Source: an uncultured Oscillospiraceae bacterium (lineage in GTDB: Bacteria > Bacillota > Clostridia > Oscillospirales > Oscillospiraceae). Taken from it: a DNA stretch of 23,119 nt. Under the pieces are notes generated by a model, which searched no databases, was not told where the DNA came from, and saw only the letters and a program-made list of their open reading frames with translations. This document shows positions 1-7,500 of this stretch, piece after piece. The translations under genes and the position numbers were made by a program. The stretch is from positions 1 through 23,119 of the forward strand of contig CAKTPR010000027.1 in NCBI GenBank assembly GCA_934591725.1, given 5' to 3'. Positions within the stretch are counted from its first letter, which is position 1, and each line of letters starts with the position of its first letter.

Positions 1-41
1 TATGAAGAGACTGCAAATTTTTTGCGGTCTCTTCATATTTT
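1..41. terminator. intrinsic terminator of the gene preceding the window
   Basis: A hairpin of about 17 pairs joins positions 1-17 to 21-37, with one G-T wobble at 12/26 and a three-base T loop. A short T run (38-41) follows on the plus strand. On the minus strand the sequence beyond the hairpin lies outside the window. It most likely ends transcription of a gene to the left and insulates the HD-domain gene that follows. Confidence 0.8.
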
Positions 42-45
42 ATGC

Positions 46-74
46 TTGATTATACAATGCCGAGGGATTATCAT
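46..74 (+). promoter_or_regulatory. probable sigma-A promoter for the HD/PPTase pair
   Basis: TTGATT at 46-51 and TATCAT at 69-74 are separated by 17 bases, close to the TTGACA/TATAAT consensus. The site lies directly after the upstream terminator and about 40 bases before the start codon at 117. No operator-like repeat is seen. This is a sequence match only. Confidence 0.45.
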
Positions 75-116
75 GTTTTACCGTACAAAGAGACAAATAC
101 AGTGGGAGGTACAAAC

Positions 117-659
117 ATGAGCTATATTCCTACAGTTGAGCAGGCACATGAACTGCTTGAGCGCTATAACAAGGAGCCGTTCCATATCCAGCACGGCGAG
201 ACCGTATCCAAGGTCATGGGCGAATTCGCCAAGGAGTACGACCCGGAGAATGTGGAATTCTGGAAGGCTGTCGGCATGCTCCACGACATAGATTTTGAGC
301 TGTATCCTGAGCAGCACTGCGTCAAGGCAAATGAGATACTGCATGAGCTGGACATTGACGAGGACATGATACATGCGATAATCAGCCACGGCTACGGCAT
401 CTGCATCGACGTTGAGCCGACGAAGTACATGGAAAAGGTGCTGTTCGCGACCGACGAGCTTACCGGGCTTATCGGGGCTTTCGCCCTTATGAGACCGACG
501 GGCATATCCGACATGGAGACAAAGTCCGTGATGAAGAAGTTCAAGGACAAGAAGTTTGCCGCGGGCTGCTCGCGTGACGTTATCCGTCAGGGCGCGGAGA
601 TGCTCGGTATGGAGCTCAGCGAGCTTATCGGCAAGACGATAGACGCAATGCGCGCCTGA
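117..659 (+). CDS. HD-domain metal-dependent phosphohydrolase
   Basis: A 180-residue soluble protein of the HD superfamily, whose members are usually metal-dependent phosphohydrolases acting on nucleotides or phosphate esters; the substrate here is unknown. The metal-binding series is visible as His26, His56-Asp57 (in GMLHDIDFE), His91 (ISHGYG) and Asp113 (FATDEL). The ATG at 117 is chosen because GGGAGGT lies at 104-110; an in-frame ATG at 42 would start inside the region next to the terminator and lacks a ribosome binding site. There is no signal peptide or membrane segment. The stop TGA shares its last base with the ATG of the phosphopantetheinyl transferase, so the two are co-transcribed and probably translationally coupled. 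The link may be genomic convenience rather than shared function. The family call is firm and the role is not known. Confidence 0.85.
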   Translation: MSYIPTVEQAHELLERYNKEPFHIQHGETVSKVMGEFAKEYDPENVEFWKAVGMLHDIDFELYPEQHCVKANEILHELDIDEDMIHAIISHGYGICIDVEPTKYMEKVLFATDELTGLIGAFALMRPTGISDMETKSVMKKFKDKKFAAGCSRDVIRQGAEMLGMELSELIGKTIDAMRA

Positions 660-1285
660 TGCTGAAAGTGTTTTATGCCGGCGTCAACGGACTTACCGCT
701 GACGCCGTTTTACATACGCTATCGGATTACAGGCTCAGTCGTCTTGAGAAAACTGCACGTCCTGAAGCGAGGGCGCAGAGCCTAGGCGCAGAGCTGCTGC
801 TCATCCATGCAGTGCGCTCGGTATATCCGGTGGCTTCGCTCCCGCTGAAAATTACAGTCGGCGAATTCGGCAAGCCTGAGCTGTGCGGCATCGGGCTTGA
901 ATTCAGCCTGTCGCACTCGGCGGATATGGCACTGTGCGCAGTAAGCAATAAGTGTGTCGGCGCGGATATCCAGAGGCGCGCAGCATATAAAGCCGCGCTT
1001 GCGGAGAGGTTCTTCACCAAAAAAGAAGCCGCCGCCGTAGTGCAGGCGGCGGATAAGGGCAAGATGTTCACGCAGACTTGGGCGGTCAAGGAAAGCTATC
1101 TGAAGCTGCTCGGAACGGGTATGCACAGGCCGCTCCGCTCCTTTGACGTGAAATGCGATAACGGATGCTTTTCAATAGACGGAGCACCGGAGTGCAGCGT
1201 TTCAGTCACGGAGCGCGGGGATTATACTCTCGCCGTGTCCTCGCTCACGGACGAAGTACCGGAGTTCATTGAAGTCAGACTATAA
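659..1285 (+). CDS. 4'-phosphopantetheinyl transferase, Sfp-type
   Basis: A 208-residue protein that should transfer the phosphopantetheine arm of coenzyme A to a serine of an acyl- or peptidyl-carrier protein. The superfamily motifs are present in order: the S-L-S-H-S segment at about 84-87, VGADIQ at 100-105, the FFTKKEA element at about 118-124 and WAVKESYLK at 141-149. Asp103, Glu145 and Lys144 match the usual catalytic and Mg-binding positions. The second acidic residue of the G-x-D-x-E motif is Gln105 here. The length fits a compact Sfp-like enzyme rather than the approximately 125-residue AcpS type. Its start overlaps the HD-domain stop (TGATG). No polyketide or non-ribosomal peptide genes are in the window, so the carrier partner cannot be named. 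It may serve primary fatty-acid synthesis or a distant cluster. Confidence 0.88.
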   Translation: MLKVFYAGVNGLTADAVLHTLSDYRLSRLEKTARPEARAQSLGAELLLIHAVRSVYPVASLPLKITVGEFGKPELCGIGLEFSLSHSADMALCAVSNKCVGADIQRRAAYKAALAERFFTKKEAAAVVQAADKGKMFTQTWAVKESYLKLLGTGMHRPLRSFDVKCDNGCFSIDGAPECSVSVTERGDYTLAVSSLTDEVPEFIEVRL

Positions 1286-1302
1286 GCGGCTCACACGCTT
1301 AT
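1282..1302. other. short hairpin over two convergent stop codons
   Basis: ATAAGCG at 1282-1288 pairs with CGCTTAT at 1296-1302 around a 7-base loop. It contains the stop codons of the phosphopantetheinyl transferase (1283-1285) and dapA (1291-1293), which are only 5 bases apart. No T run follows on either strand, so it is at best a weak terminator. Confidence 0.35.
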
Positions 1303-2181
1303 GCCGACGTCACGCATCGCTTTTAGGAGGGTTTCAAAGCTTTCCTGACTTATCTCGGTGAGCGGGAGACGGAGAATTCCGCTGTCCATGCCCATCATCT
1401 TCATTGCGGCCTTGACGGGTATCGGGTTTGTCTCGATGAACAGCGCGGAGAAGAGCGAAGCGTATTTTGCATACAGCTCCGTCGCCTCGGCATAGCTGCC
1501 CTCAAGGCAGAGCGCGCAGAGCTTTGCAACGGCGCCGGGGACGATGTTGCTCGCGACGGAGATGACACCGAGTGCGCCGAGGGACATAAGCGGTATGGTG
1601 CAGTCGTCATTACCGCTCCAAATATAAAGATCGTTCCCGCACAGGCTGCGTATCTTGGCGGCCAGGGCGATGTCCCCGGAGGCTTCCTTTATGCCGTTGA
1701 TGTTTGGGTGCTGAGAGAGCGCTTTGCAGGTATCGGCAGAGATGCCGATGCCGGTGCGGCTGGGGACGTTATACAGGATCATGGGGATATCCACACGGTC
1801 GGCAACATAGCTGAAGTGCTCGACAAGCCCTTTCTGGGTGGTCTTGTTATAATAGGGAGTGACCATGAGGACGGCGTCAGCACCGGAGAATTTTGCGTTT
1901 TCGGCCGCGCGCAGGGCATTTCCGGTGTTGTTGCTGCCTATCCCAGCAATCACCTTCATGCGTCCGTTGACGGTGCGCACCGTCACGCGGACAAGCTCGT
2001 CATGCTCATTAGGCGTATGCGTCGCGTTTTCGCCGGTCGTGCCGCAGACCACGATGGCCGAGGTTCCGTTTTCATACTGGAACTCAATATTCTTTTTAAG
2101 TCTCTCATAGTCCACGCCGTGCTCATTGAAAGGCGTAACTATTGCCGTGCACGAACCTTTGAAAACAGGTACTTTAACCAT
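1291..2181 (-). CDS. dapA: 4-hydroxy-tetrahydrodipicolinate synthase
   Basis: A 296-residue cytoplasmic class I aldolase that condenses pyruvate with aspartate semialdehyde, the first committed step to diaminopimelate and lysine. The Schiff-base lysine is Lys165 in GIKEASGD. Tyr137 opens the YNVPSRTG motif, and Thr48-Thr49 lie in GTTGEN, completing the proton-relay residues. Length is typical of the family (about 290-300). The ATG at 2181 is preferred over an in-frame TTG at 2214 because GGAGG sits 7 bases upstream and the protein then starts at the usual point. The gene runs divergently from queA and converges on the phosphopantetheinyl transferase. No lysine riboswitch is present in the short upstream region. 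The related N-acetylneuraminate lyase family is less likely given the motifs, but the two cannot be fully separated by eye. Confidence 0.93.
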   Translation of the reverse strand: MVKVPVFKGSCTAIVTPFNEHGVDYERLKKNIEFQYENGTSAIVVCGTTGENATHTPNEHDELVRVTVRTVNGRMKVIAGIGSNNTGNALRAAENAKFSGADAVLMVTPYYNKTTQKGLVEHFSYVADRVDIPMILYNVPSRTGIGISADTCKALSQHPNINGIKEASGDIALAAKIRSLCGNDLYIWSGNDDCTIPLMSLGALGVISVASNIVPGAVAKLCALCLEGSYAEATELYAKYASLFSALFIETNPIPVKAAMKMMGMDSGILRLPLTEISQESFETLLKAMRDVGISV

Positions 2182-2261
2182 AACAGCCTCCACATAGAAG
2201 ATTTCATCACACAATGTATTAACTTGTTCCGTGATTTATTACCGTGGGGCTGTCAGGTTCA

Positions 2262-2290
2262 TTGAAAAACACTGCGGGGAGTGCTATAAT
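2262..2290 (+). promoter_or_regulatory. sigma-A promoter of queA
   Basis: TTGAAA at 2262-2267 and a perfect TATAAT at 2285-2290 are separated by 17 bases. Transcription should begin near 2297, giving a leader of about 30 bases before the TTG start at 2328. That is too short for a preQ1 riboswitch. Confidence 0.8.
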
Positions 2291-2327
2291 AAAGCGTATA
2301 AAAACTGTGCTGAAAGAGGAAAAACAC

Positions 2328-3350
2328 TTGAAAAAGTCGGATTTTTATTTTGATCTGCCGCAGGAGCTGATCGCCCAGACCCCGCTTGAGAGGCGTGACG
2401 GGTCGAGACTGCTGCTGCTTGATAAGGCTTCCGGAGAGATCGAGCACCACCATTTTTACGAGCTGCCGGATTTTCTGAATCCCGGAGACTGCCTTGTTCT
2501 TAACGATTCGCGCGTGCTTCCGGCGAGACTTATCGGGACGCGCTCGACAGGCGGGAGTGTAGAGCTGGTGCTGCTGCGCGACCTCGGCGAGGGGCGCTGG
2601 GAGTGCCTGAGCCGTCCGGGGCGCAAGACAAAGCCGGGTACTGAGCTGAACTTCGGAGACGGACAGCTCACCGCCGTTGTGGAACAGGTAGCGGAGGGCG
2701 GCAACCGCATAGTAAAATTCAACTACGAGGGCATATTCCTCGAAGTGCTGGAGCGTCTCGGCAAGATGCCGCTGCCTCCCTACATAAAGGAGGAGCTTCA
2801 GGACTCGGAGCGCTATCAGACGGTGTACTCAAGAGAGCTTGGGAGCGCCGCCGCACCGACCGCGGGGCTGCACTTCACTAAGGAGCTGCTGGAAAAGATA
2901 GCGGCGAAGGGAGTAAAGGTCTGCTACGTGACGCTGCATGTTGGGCTTGGCACTTTCCGTCCGGTAAAGGAGGACGAAATCGAAGCGCACGAGATGCACT
3001 CGGAATTCTGCATCGTCCCGGAAGAGACCGCCGCAGCAGTGAACGAGACAAAGAAAAACGGCGGGCGTGTTATCGCCGTCGGTACGACCTCATGCCGCAC
3101 ACTTGAAAGCTTCGCGAAAGATGACGGGACGCTTGAAGCCTGCTCCGGCTGGACAAATATTTTCATTTATCCGGGCTATCGCTTCAAGTGCATAGATGCA
3201 CTTGTCACAAACTTCCATCTGCCAGAGAGCACGCTTATAATGCTGGTGTCCGCGTTGGCTGGACGCGAGCATATCATGAACGCGTACAATACCGCGGTGA
3301 GGGAGAAATACCGTTTCTTCTCATTCGGGGACGCTATGTTCATTAAGTAA
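2328..3350 (+). CDS. queA: S-adenosylmethionine:tRNA ribosyltransferase-isomerase
   Basis: A 340-residue protein that transfers and isomerises the ribose of SAM onto preQ1 in tRNA, forming epoxyqueuosine at the wobble position. Family landmarks are DFYFDLPQELIAQ at the N-terminus, the LVLNDSRVLPARL segment, the SAAAPTAGLHFT motif, the VTLHVGLGTFRPV motif, and the C-terminal TNFHLPEST segment. The start is a TTG at 2328 preceded by AGAGG; an upstream in-frame GTG at 2244 would lie before the promoter -35 box, so it can be excluded. Length matches the family (about 340). No tgt gene follows; instead a strong terminator ends the unit, so queA appears to be monocistronic. Identification is secure. 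Confidence 0.96.
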   Translation: MKKSDFYFDLPQELIAQTPLERRDGSRLLLLDKASGEIEHHHFYELPDFLNPGDCLVLNDSRVLPARLIGTRSTGGSVELVLLRDLGEGRWECLSRPGRKTKPGTELNFGDGQLTAVVEQVAEGGNRIVKFNYEGIFLEVLERLGKMPLPPYIKEELQDSERYQTVYSRELGSAAAPTAGLHFTKELLEKIAAKGVKVCYVTLHVGLGTFRPVKEDEIEAHEMHSEFCIVPEETAAAVNETKKNGGRVIAVGTTSCRTLESFAKDDGTLEACSGWTNIFIYPGYRFKCIDALVTNFHLPESTLIMLVSALAGREHIMNAYNTAVREKYRFFSFGDAMFIK

Positions 3351-3390
3351 GGAAATGCGATTTGTTTCCAAAACACGCAAAACCGCATGA

Positions 3391-3447
3391 AATATATGGC
3401 AAAGGCGTGGGCGGTACACCGCTCACGCCTTTGCCATATATTTTTAT
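3391..3447. terminator. bidirectional terminator between queA and the VanY-type gene
   Basis: A stem of about 24 pairs joins 3391-3414 to 3419-3442, with one G-T wobble and a TACA loop. T-rich sequence follows on the plus strand (3441-3445). The minus strand reads AT-rich sequence beyond the hairpin, ending in TTTC. It serves convergent queA and the carboxypeptidase. Confidence 0.88.
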
Positions 3448-3485
3448 TATATCCTGCCCGAACTATTGACATGGAGTCTATATAC

Positions 3486-4313
3486 TCAGTATTCAAAATC
3501 CGGGAAGTAATGACCGTAAAACTCCTCATAGCAGAGCCCGTTTTCCATGATGAAGGTCGCGACCTCCTTGCCGACATATCGGTAGTGCCACGGCTCGTCC
3601 CAGCCGGTGAGGAGTAGCTTGCGTGTCGGATAGCGCTTTATGAAGCCGTACTCGGCGCAGTGCTCGTCAAGCCACGCGAAAAGCTCCTGATTCATTTCAC
3701 TGTACACAAGCCTTGAACGGTTCTGGTCAAAAATATCTATCGCAACGCCGAGCTGGTGCTCGCTGCTGCCGGGGTACATAACTATCGTCTTGGCCTTTTC
3801 GACCGCCTCCTGATACTTGGGGTCGAGATAGTCGGCAGACAGCCCCATTTCATATGCGATCTGGCTTGCCTTGGAGTTGAACAGATGCGTCTGGAAGCTG
3901 TACTCTCTGAACGCCGCGCCGATGAAATACTCAAAACCCGCGTCCTCTATCGCATCGAGAAACGCATCAAGCTCATCCATATATTCAGTGCTGTACATCA
4001 TATAGCGCGTCCGGCTTATTTTTGCTATATCGGGCTTATACGCGGATGACAGCAGGCTGTTTTCCCTGACCATCCAGAGGCAGTGGTTCTCTTCAAAATC
4101 GTCTGTTGTGAGCTTCGGCCAGATATCCACAGTCGGCTCCGGCGTCTCGGTCGCGCTCAGGTCGGTAAAATTCATGCTGTCCGTTCTGACAAAAGCATCC
4201 TCGGCTCCGCCGAAGATAACGTTGGTGCTGCTCTCCATTCTGGAGACGACTATCGTATAAAGCACAAGGCACAGTCCAAGCATAGTTATGATCCACATTG
4301 TTTTCTTCTTCAT
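3486..4313 (-). CDS. membrane-anchored D-Ala-D-Ala carboxypeptidase, VanY/M15B family
   Basis: A 275-residue zinc peptidase expected to trim the terminal D-alanine from peptidoglycan stem peptides outside the membrane. Residues 6-24 form an uncleaved-looking hydrophobic anchor after MKKK. A linker rich in Thr, Glu and Pro (about 45-70) leads to the catalytic domain. The zinc site is visible as His186 and Asp193 in SSEHQLGVAIDIFD and His243 in EPWHYRYVG, with Glu240 as the likely catalytic base. The ATG at 4313 has AAAGGA upstream. It is transcribed alone from the promoter at 4366-4394 and ends at the shared terminator. VanY proteins in resistance clusters lie near vanH, vanA and vanX or a two-component system. 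None is present, so this is probably a housekeeping wall enzyme rather than vancomycin resistance. Confidence 0.9.
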   Translation of the reverse strand: MKKKTMWIITMLGLCLVLYTIVVSRMESSTNVIFGGAEDAFVRTDSMNFTDLSATETPEPTVDIWPKLTTDDFEENHCLWMVRENSLLSSAYKPDIAKISRTRYMMYSTEYMDELDAFLDAIEDAGFEYFIGAAFREYSFQTHLFNSKASQIAYEMGLSADYLDPKYQEAVEKAKTIVMYPGSSEHQLGVAIDIFDQNRSRLVYSEMNQELFAWLDEHCAEYGFIKRYPTRKLLLTGWDEPWHYRYVGKEVATFIMENGLCYEEFYGHYFPDFEY

Positions 4314-4365
4314 TCTCGCACTGTCCTTTCTTTCGAGATTGGCAACATCTTATGCCTGTCAATGG

Positions 4366-4394
4366 ATTATAGCACCAATTTGCAGTAAATTCAA
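4366..4394 (-). promoter_or_regulatory. sigma-A promoter of the VanY-type gene
   Basis: Read on the minus strand, TTGAAT (4394-4389) and a perfect TATAAT (4371-4366) are separated by 17 bases. It is back to back with the glycosyltransferase promoter at 4436-4464; the two -35 boxes are about 40 bases apart. Confidence 0.8.
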
Positions 4395-4435
4395 GTCTGC
4401 CGGATGAACGCGTCCTCCACCGCACCTCCCCGCTA

Positions 4436-4464
4436 TTGAAACGGAGCCGCAGTTATGGTAAAAT
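4436..4464 (+). promoter_or_regulatory. sigma-A promoter of the tandem GT2 genes
   Basis: TTGAAA at 4436-4441 and TAAAAT at 4459-4464 are separated by 17 bases. Transcription would start about 30 bases before the TTG start codon at 4502. Confidence 0.78.
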
Positions 4465-4501
4465 TATTTGAGTATTCCGCCGCGTAAGGAGCGTGTCCGC
4501 C

Positions 4502-5491
4502 TTGAAGCTGAGCATTATAGTCCCCGTATACAACACCGCAGAATATCTGCCGAAGTGCCTTGACTCTGTCATCTGCCCCGGCATCGACGGCTATGAAATA
4601 ATCATTGTGAACGACGGCTCTATCGATTCATCAGAAGCTGTTGCTAAAAGTTATGTTAACCAGCATCCCGAGCTTATCCGCCTCATCACTACCGGGAACG
4701 GCGGACTCGGTCAGGCGCGCAACACCGGCATTGAGAACGCACATGGAGAGTATCTGCTTTTCCTTGACAGCGACGATTCGCTTAGTGACAATGCTGTGCC
4801 GGAGATCATGGAAACGCTGCGGCAGGACTATGATATTTTTATATACGACTTTGTGTTTGTGAACCCAGACGGCGCTGTTCTGAGTACTGAACCCGGCTGC
4901 CGCAGGCATGGCACGGTCAGCCTCGAAAGCTACCCCGGATTGCTGCTGGAATACCCCTCCGGCTGCAACAAGATATGCCGCCGCAGTCTCTTCACCGACA
5001 GCGGGCTGCGCTTCCCCGGACGGGTATGGTACGAAGATCTGCGCACGATGCCGAAGCTCTACACCATGACGGATAAAATTTACGCCACGGGAAAGCCGTG
5101 GTACGTCTATCTCCAGCGCCCCGGCTCGATAACGAACGCCGCAAAGCTCGACAGGAACATCGAGATAATCGACGCTGTTGACGACCTCACGGAGTTCTAT
5201 AAGGGGCGCGGCCTGTGTGAGCGCTATAAAAACGAGCTGGAGTATATCCGCTTCTATAATGAATTCCTGACAGCTTCGGCGAGAATATGCCCGGCTGACA
5301 GCCGCCATCCCCTGCTCAAAACGCTGCGCGAGGATTTCCTCGCCAAGTGCCCCGGATATAAAAGCAACCCCTACATCCGCGCCATGCCGCCGAAGCATAA
5401 GCTGCTGTGCTCGCTTTTCATGCGCGGAAGATACAGCGAGGCCGGCGCGTTGCTGCGGCTGAATAACGCACGGAAAGGAGCGCAGAAATGA
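4502..5491 (+). CDS. family 2 glycosyltransferase (first of a tandem pair)
   Basis: A 329-residue inverting GT-A glycosyltransferase, predicted to add a sugar from a nucleotide-sugar donor to a surface glycan. It begins with the classic MKLSIIVPVYN strand. VNDGS lies near 36-40, and the metal/donor-binding DSDD lies at 89-92. A second conserved block, VWYEDLRT, lies in the C-terminal half. No membrane segment is seen, so it should act on the cytoplasmic face. The TTG at 4502 is chosen because AGGAG lies 10 bases upstream; a GTG at 4493 is only one base from that site. The stop overlaps the next start as ATGA. The following gene is a full-length homologue, including the C-terminal KHKLL and LNN segments, which points to tandem duplication. 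Donor and acceptor are unknown. Confidence 0.9.
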   Translation: MKLSIIVPVYNTAEYLPKCLDSVICPGIDGYEIIIVNDGSIDSSEAVAKSYVNQHPELIRLITTGNGGLGQARNTGIENAHGEYLLFLDSDDSLSDNAVPEIMETLRQDYDIFIYDFVFVNPDGAVLSTEPGCRRHGTVSLESYPGLLLEYPSGCNKICRRSLFTDSGLRFPGRVWYEDLRTMPKLYTMTDKIYATGKPWYVYLQRPGSITNAAKLDRNIEIIDAVDDLTEFYKGRGLCERYKNELEYIRFYNEFLTASARICPADSRHPLLKTLREDFLAKCPGYKSNPYIRAMPPKHKLLCSLFMRGRYSEAGALLRLNNARKGAQK

Positions 5492-6504
5492 TCAGGCTCA
5501 GTGTAATTATCCCGGTCTATAACGTGGAGGACTATGTCGCCAAGTGTCTCGATTCTCTCATCCCGCCCGCTGAAGAAGCTATCTCACGTGGGGAAGAACC
5601 GGGATATGAGATCATCGCCGTCAACGATGGTTCGACTGATTCCTCGCCCGCGATCGTTCAGAATTATGTAAACTGCTATCCGCAGTTCATCCGTCTTATC
5701 ACGACCGAGAACATGGGACAGGGACACGCGCGGAACGTCGGCATTGATGTAGCGCAGGGCGAGTATCTCTACTTCATCGACAGCGACGACTATCTTGCTC
5801 CCGGCGCGATGGGCGAGATGCTCAATGCGCTTGACGGTTCTTTTGATATCCTCATTTTCGATTCTATAGCTGTGAATGTGGACGGCGGTGAAATAAGCTA
5901 TTACCGCGGGTGCAGCAGGACGAAAAATATCGATCTCAAAAATTTTCCAGAGCTGCTTCTTGAAAACCCGATATGCGGCGGCAGCATTTGCAGGAAAAGC
6001 GTTTATACCGATAATGTGATACGCTTCCCCTCAAGAGTATGGTTTGAGGATTTCCGCACGCTTCTCAAGCTCTACGCTTTTACGGACAAGATCGCATACA
6101 CTCAAAAGGCGTGGCACAGATACTTACAGCGTTCCGGCTCGGTAACGAACAACAAAAACGCGGAGCGCAACCTTGAGATAATCCCTGCTGTTGACGATCT
6201 GATAGACTTCTATACCGGTCTTGGACGCGGTGAGGAGCTGGCCGGCGTTCTGGAATACATGGCGTTCCACCATGAGTTCCTGACTGCATCCGTAAGAGTG
6301 AATCTTGCCGACTGGCACAGCGCTGCACAGGACAGACTGAGGGAGGATTTCCTCGGAAAGTTCCCTGATTACGCGTCAAACCCCTATGTGCGCACGATGA
6401 GCCGCAAGCACAAGCTGCTGACGGCGCTTCTCATGCACCGGCAGTATCTCGCGGTGCATGTTATCATGAAGCTCAACAACCGGCTCAAAGCGAAAAAAGT
6501 ATAG
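5488..6504 (+). CDS. family 2 glycosyltransferase (second of a tandem pair)
   Basis: A 338-residue GT-A enzyme starting MIRLSVIIPVYN, with VNDGST at about 45-50 and DSDD at 98-101. The mid-domain block is VWFEDFRTLLKLY, followed by a Y-L-Q-R-x-G-S stretch shared with the preceding gene. The extra length relative to the first copy is mainly a short insertion near residues 26-38 (PPAEEAISRGEEPG). The start ATG overlaps the previous stop (ATGA), with AAGGAG 7 bases upstream. The similarity runs over the whole length of both proteins, so they are probably paralogues that now use different donors or acceptors. The unit ends at the terminator at 6518. Confidence 0.9.
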   Translation: MIRLSVIIPVYNVEDYVAKCLDSLIPPAEEAISRGEEPGYEIIAVNDGSTDSSPAIVQNYVNCYPQFIRLITTENMGQGHARNVGIDVAQGEYLYFIDSDDYLAPGAMGEMLNALDGSFDILIFDSIAVNVDGGEISYYRGCSRTKNIDLKNFPELLLENPICGGSICRKSVYTDNVIRFPSRVWFEDFRTLLKLYAFTDKIAYTQKAWHRYLQRSGSVTNNKNAERNLEIIPAVDDLIDFYTGLGRGEELAGVLEYMAFHHEFLTASVRVNLADWHSAAQDRLREDFLGKFPDYASNPYVRTMSRKHKLLTALLMHRQYLAVHVIMKLNNRLKAKKV

Positions 6505-6514
6505 GCATATAAAA

Positions 6515-6557
6515 ATCAACCCTCGGCAAAGAATTTTCTGCCGAGGGTTCAATTTTT
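6515..6557. terminator. bidirectional terminator between convergent glycosyltransferase units
   Basis: An 11-pair GC-rich stem joins 6518-6528 to 6539-6549 around an AT-rich loop. Five T residues follow at 6553-6557 on the plus strand, and on the minus strand the stem is followed by GATTTTTATA. It serves both polysaccharide units; the plus-strand T run overlaps the stop codon of the minus-strand GT2. Confidence 0.88.
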
Positions 6558-7500
6558 AGTTGCCGTGAAGCTTTTGATTTACTTTCAGGATAGACTGCCC
6601 CGCGTCCTCAAGCCCGTGGTAGTTCATCCACATTATCAGCCTGCGCTTGCGGCTCTCCTTTTTGTAGCTGCTGCATCCGGAAAGCTTGGGTATCTTCGCC
6701 TGCACATATTGGCGCAGTTTTCCGATGACCTCTTTGCGTTCCGGCGCATCCTGATTTGCAAGCCTGCTTATCGAATCGAGCAGCACATGGTTCACAAGGA
6801 AGAACTCAAAATCATCCTTATACCCTGCCGGTACCATTTCCTTTTCCAGCATATCCATGATCGTCAGCATATCGAGGTTCTTCGCGGCATTGTTGTTGTG
6901 CATCGTGGATTCCTGCCCGCGGCGGTAGATATACAGCGGCTCCGCGATAAACTCCGTATGCTTCGAGCGCAGCAGCATCACCGCCGAAAAATAGAAATCC
7001 TCATACCACAGCCCCACCGGGAAGCGCAACTCGCCGACAAGTGAGCGGCGGAACAGCTTATTGCAGGACGAACCTGCCGAGCCGAGCCAATTATCCTGAA
7101 GCGAGGCCGGGAGCACGCTTTCGCGTCCGTCAGCAAAGCGCTCCATAAAGTCGCAGACGACTACGTCCGCGCCCGTTTCCGCAGCGCGGGCATACATCTT
7201 CTCGTACATATCGTGTGTCACCCAGTCGTCGCTGTCGACAAAGCCGACAAAATCGCCCTTGGCGATATCCAGCGCAAAGTTTCTCGCTCTCCCCTGCCCG
7301 CCGTTATCGATGTGAAGGACACGTATCATGTCCGGGTTTGCCGCGGCGTATTCGTCGGCGATCTTCCCGGAGTTATCAGGCGAGCCGTCGTCCACGAGAA
7401 TTATCTCATAATCGTCTATCGTCTGAGAAAGCAGCGAGTCGATACATTCGCCGAGGTATTCCTCCACCTTATATACCGGCACGATTATGCTCAGCTTCAT
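6556..7500 (-). CDS. family 2 glycosyltransferase, last gene of the minus-strand glycan operon
   Basis: A 314-residue GT-A glycosyltransferase starting MKLSIIVPVYK, with VDDGS near 36-40, DSDD at 89-92 and an LWYEDFYF block in the second half. It resembles the two plus-strand GT2 proteins in both the catalytic domain and the C-terminal region, but is clearly more diverged. The ATG at 7500 overlaps the stop of the membrane polymerase gene as ATGA and has GAGAGGTGA upstream, so it is preferred over a GTG at 7506. It is the third and last gene of the operon and ends at the bidirectional terminator. It probably adds one sugar to the repeat unit handled by the neighbouring membrane protein. The donor is not known. 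Confidence 0.9.
   Translation of the reverse strand: MKLSIIVPVYKVEEYLGECIDSLLSQTIDDYEIILVDDGSPDNSGKIADEYAAANPDMIRVLHIDNGGQGRARNFALDIAKGDFVGFVDSDDWVTHDMYEKMYARAAETGADVVVCDFMERFADGRESVLPASLQDNWLGSAGSSCNKLFRRSLVGELRFPVGLWYEDFYFSAVMLLRSKHTEFIAEPLYIYRRGQESTMHNNNAAKNLDMLTIMDMLEKEMVPAGYKDDFEFFLVNHVLLDSISRLANQDAPERKEVIGKLRQYVQAKIPKLSGCSSYKKESRKRRLIMWMNYHGLEDAGQSILKVNQKLHGN

Noticed and set aside
2182..2260. Lysine riboswitch upstream of dapA
   Set aside because: The whole intergenic space to the queA promoter is under 100 bases, too short for the L-box, and no conserved core is seen.
2291..2327. preQ1 riboswitch before queA
   Set aside because: The predicted leader is only about 30 bases and shows no preQ1 aptamer-like hairpin with an A-rich tail.
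3466..3490. Plus-strand TTGACA (3466-3471) as an antisense promoter
   Set aside because: No acceptable -10 lies at 16-18 bases (GTATTC at 17), and it sits just after a strong terminator inside the end of the VanY-type gene region.
3486..4313. Vancomycin resistance gene (vanY)
   Set aside because: The enzyme family matches, but there are no vanH, vanA/B, vanX or vanRS neighbours, so a housekeeping wall role is more likely.
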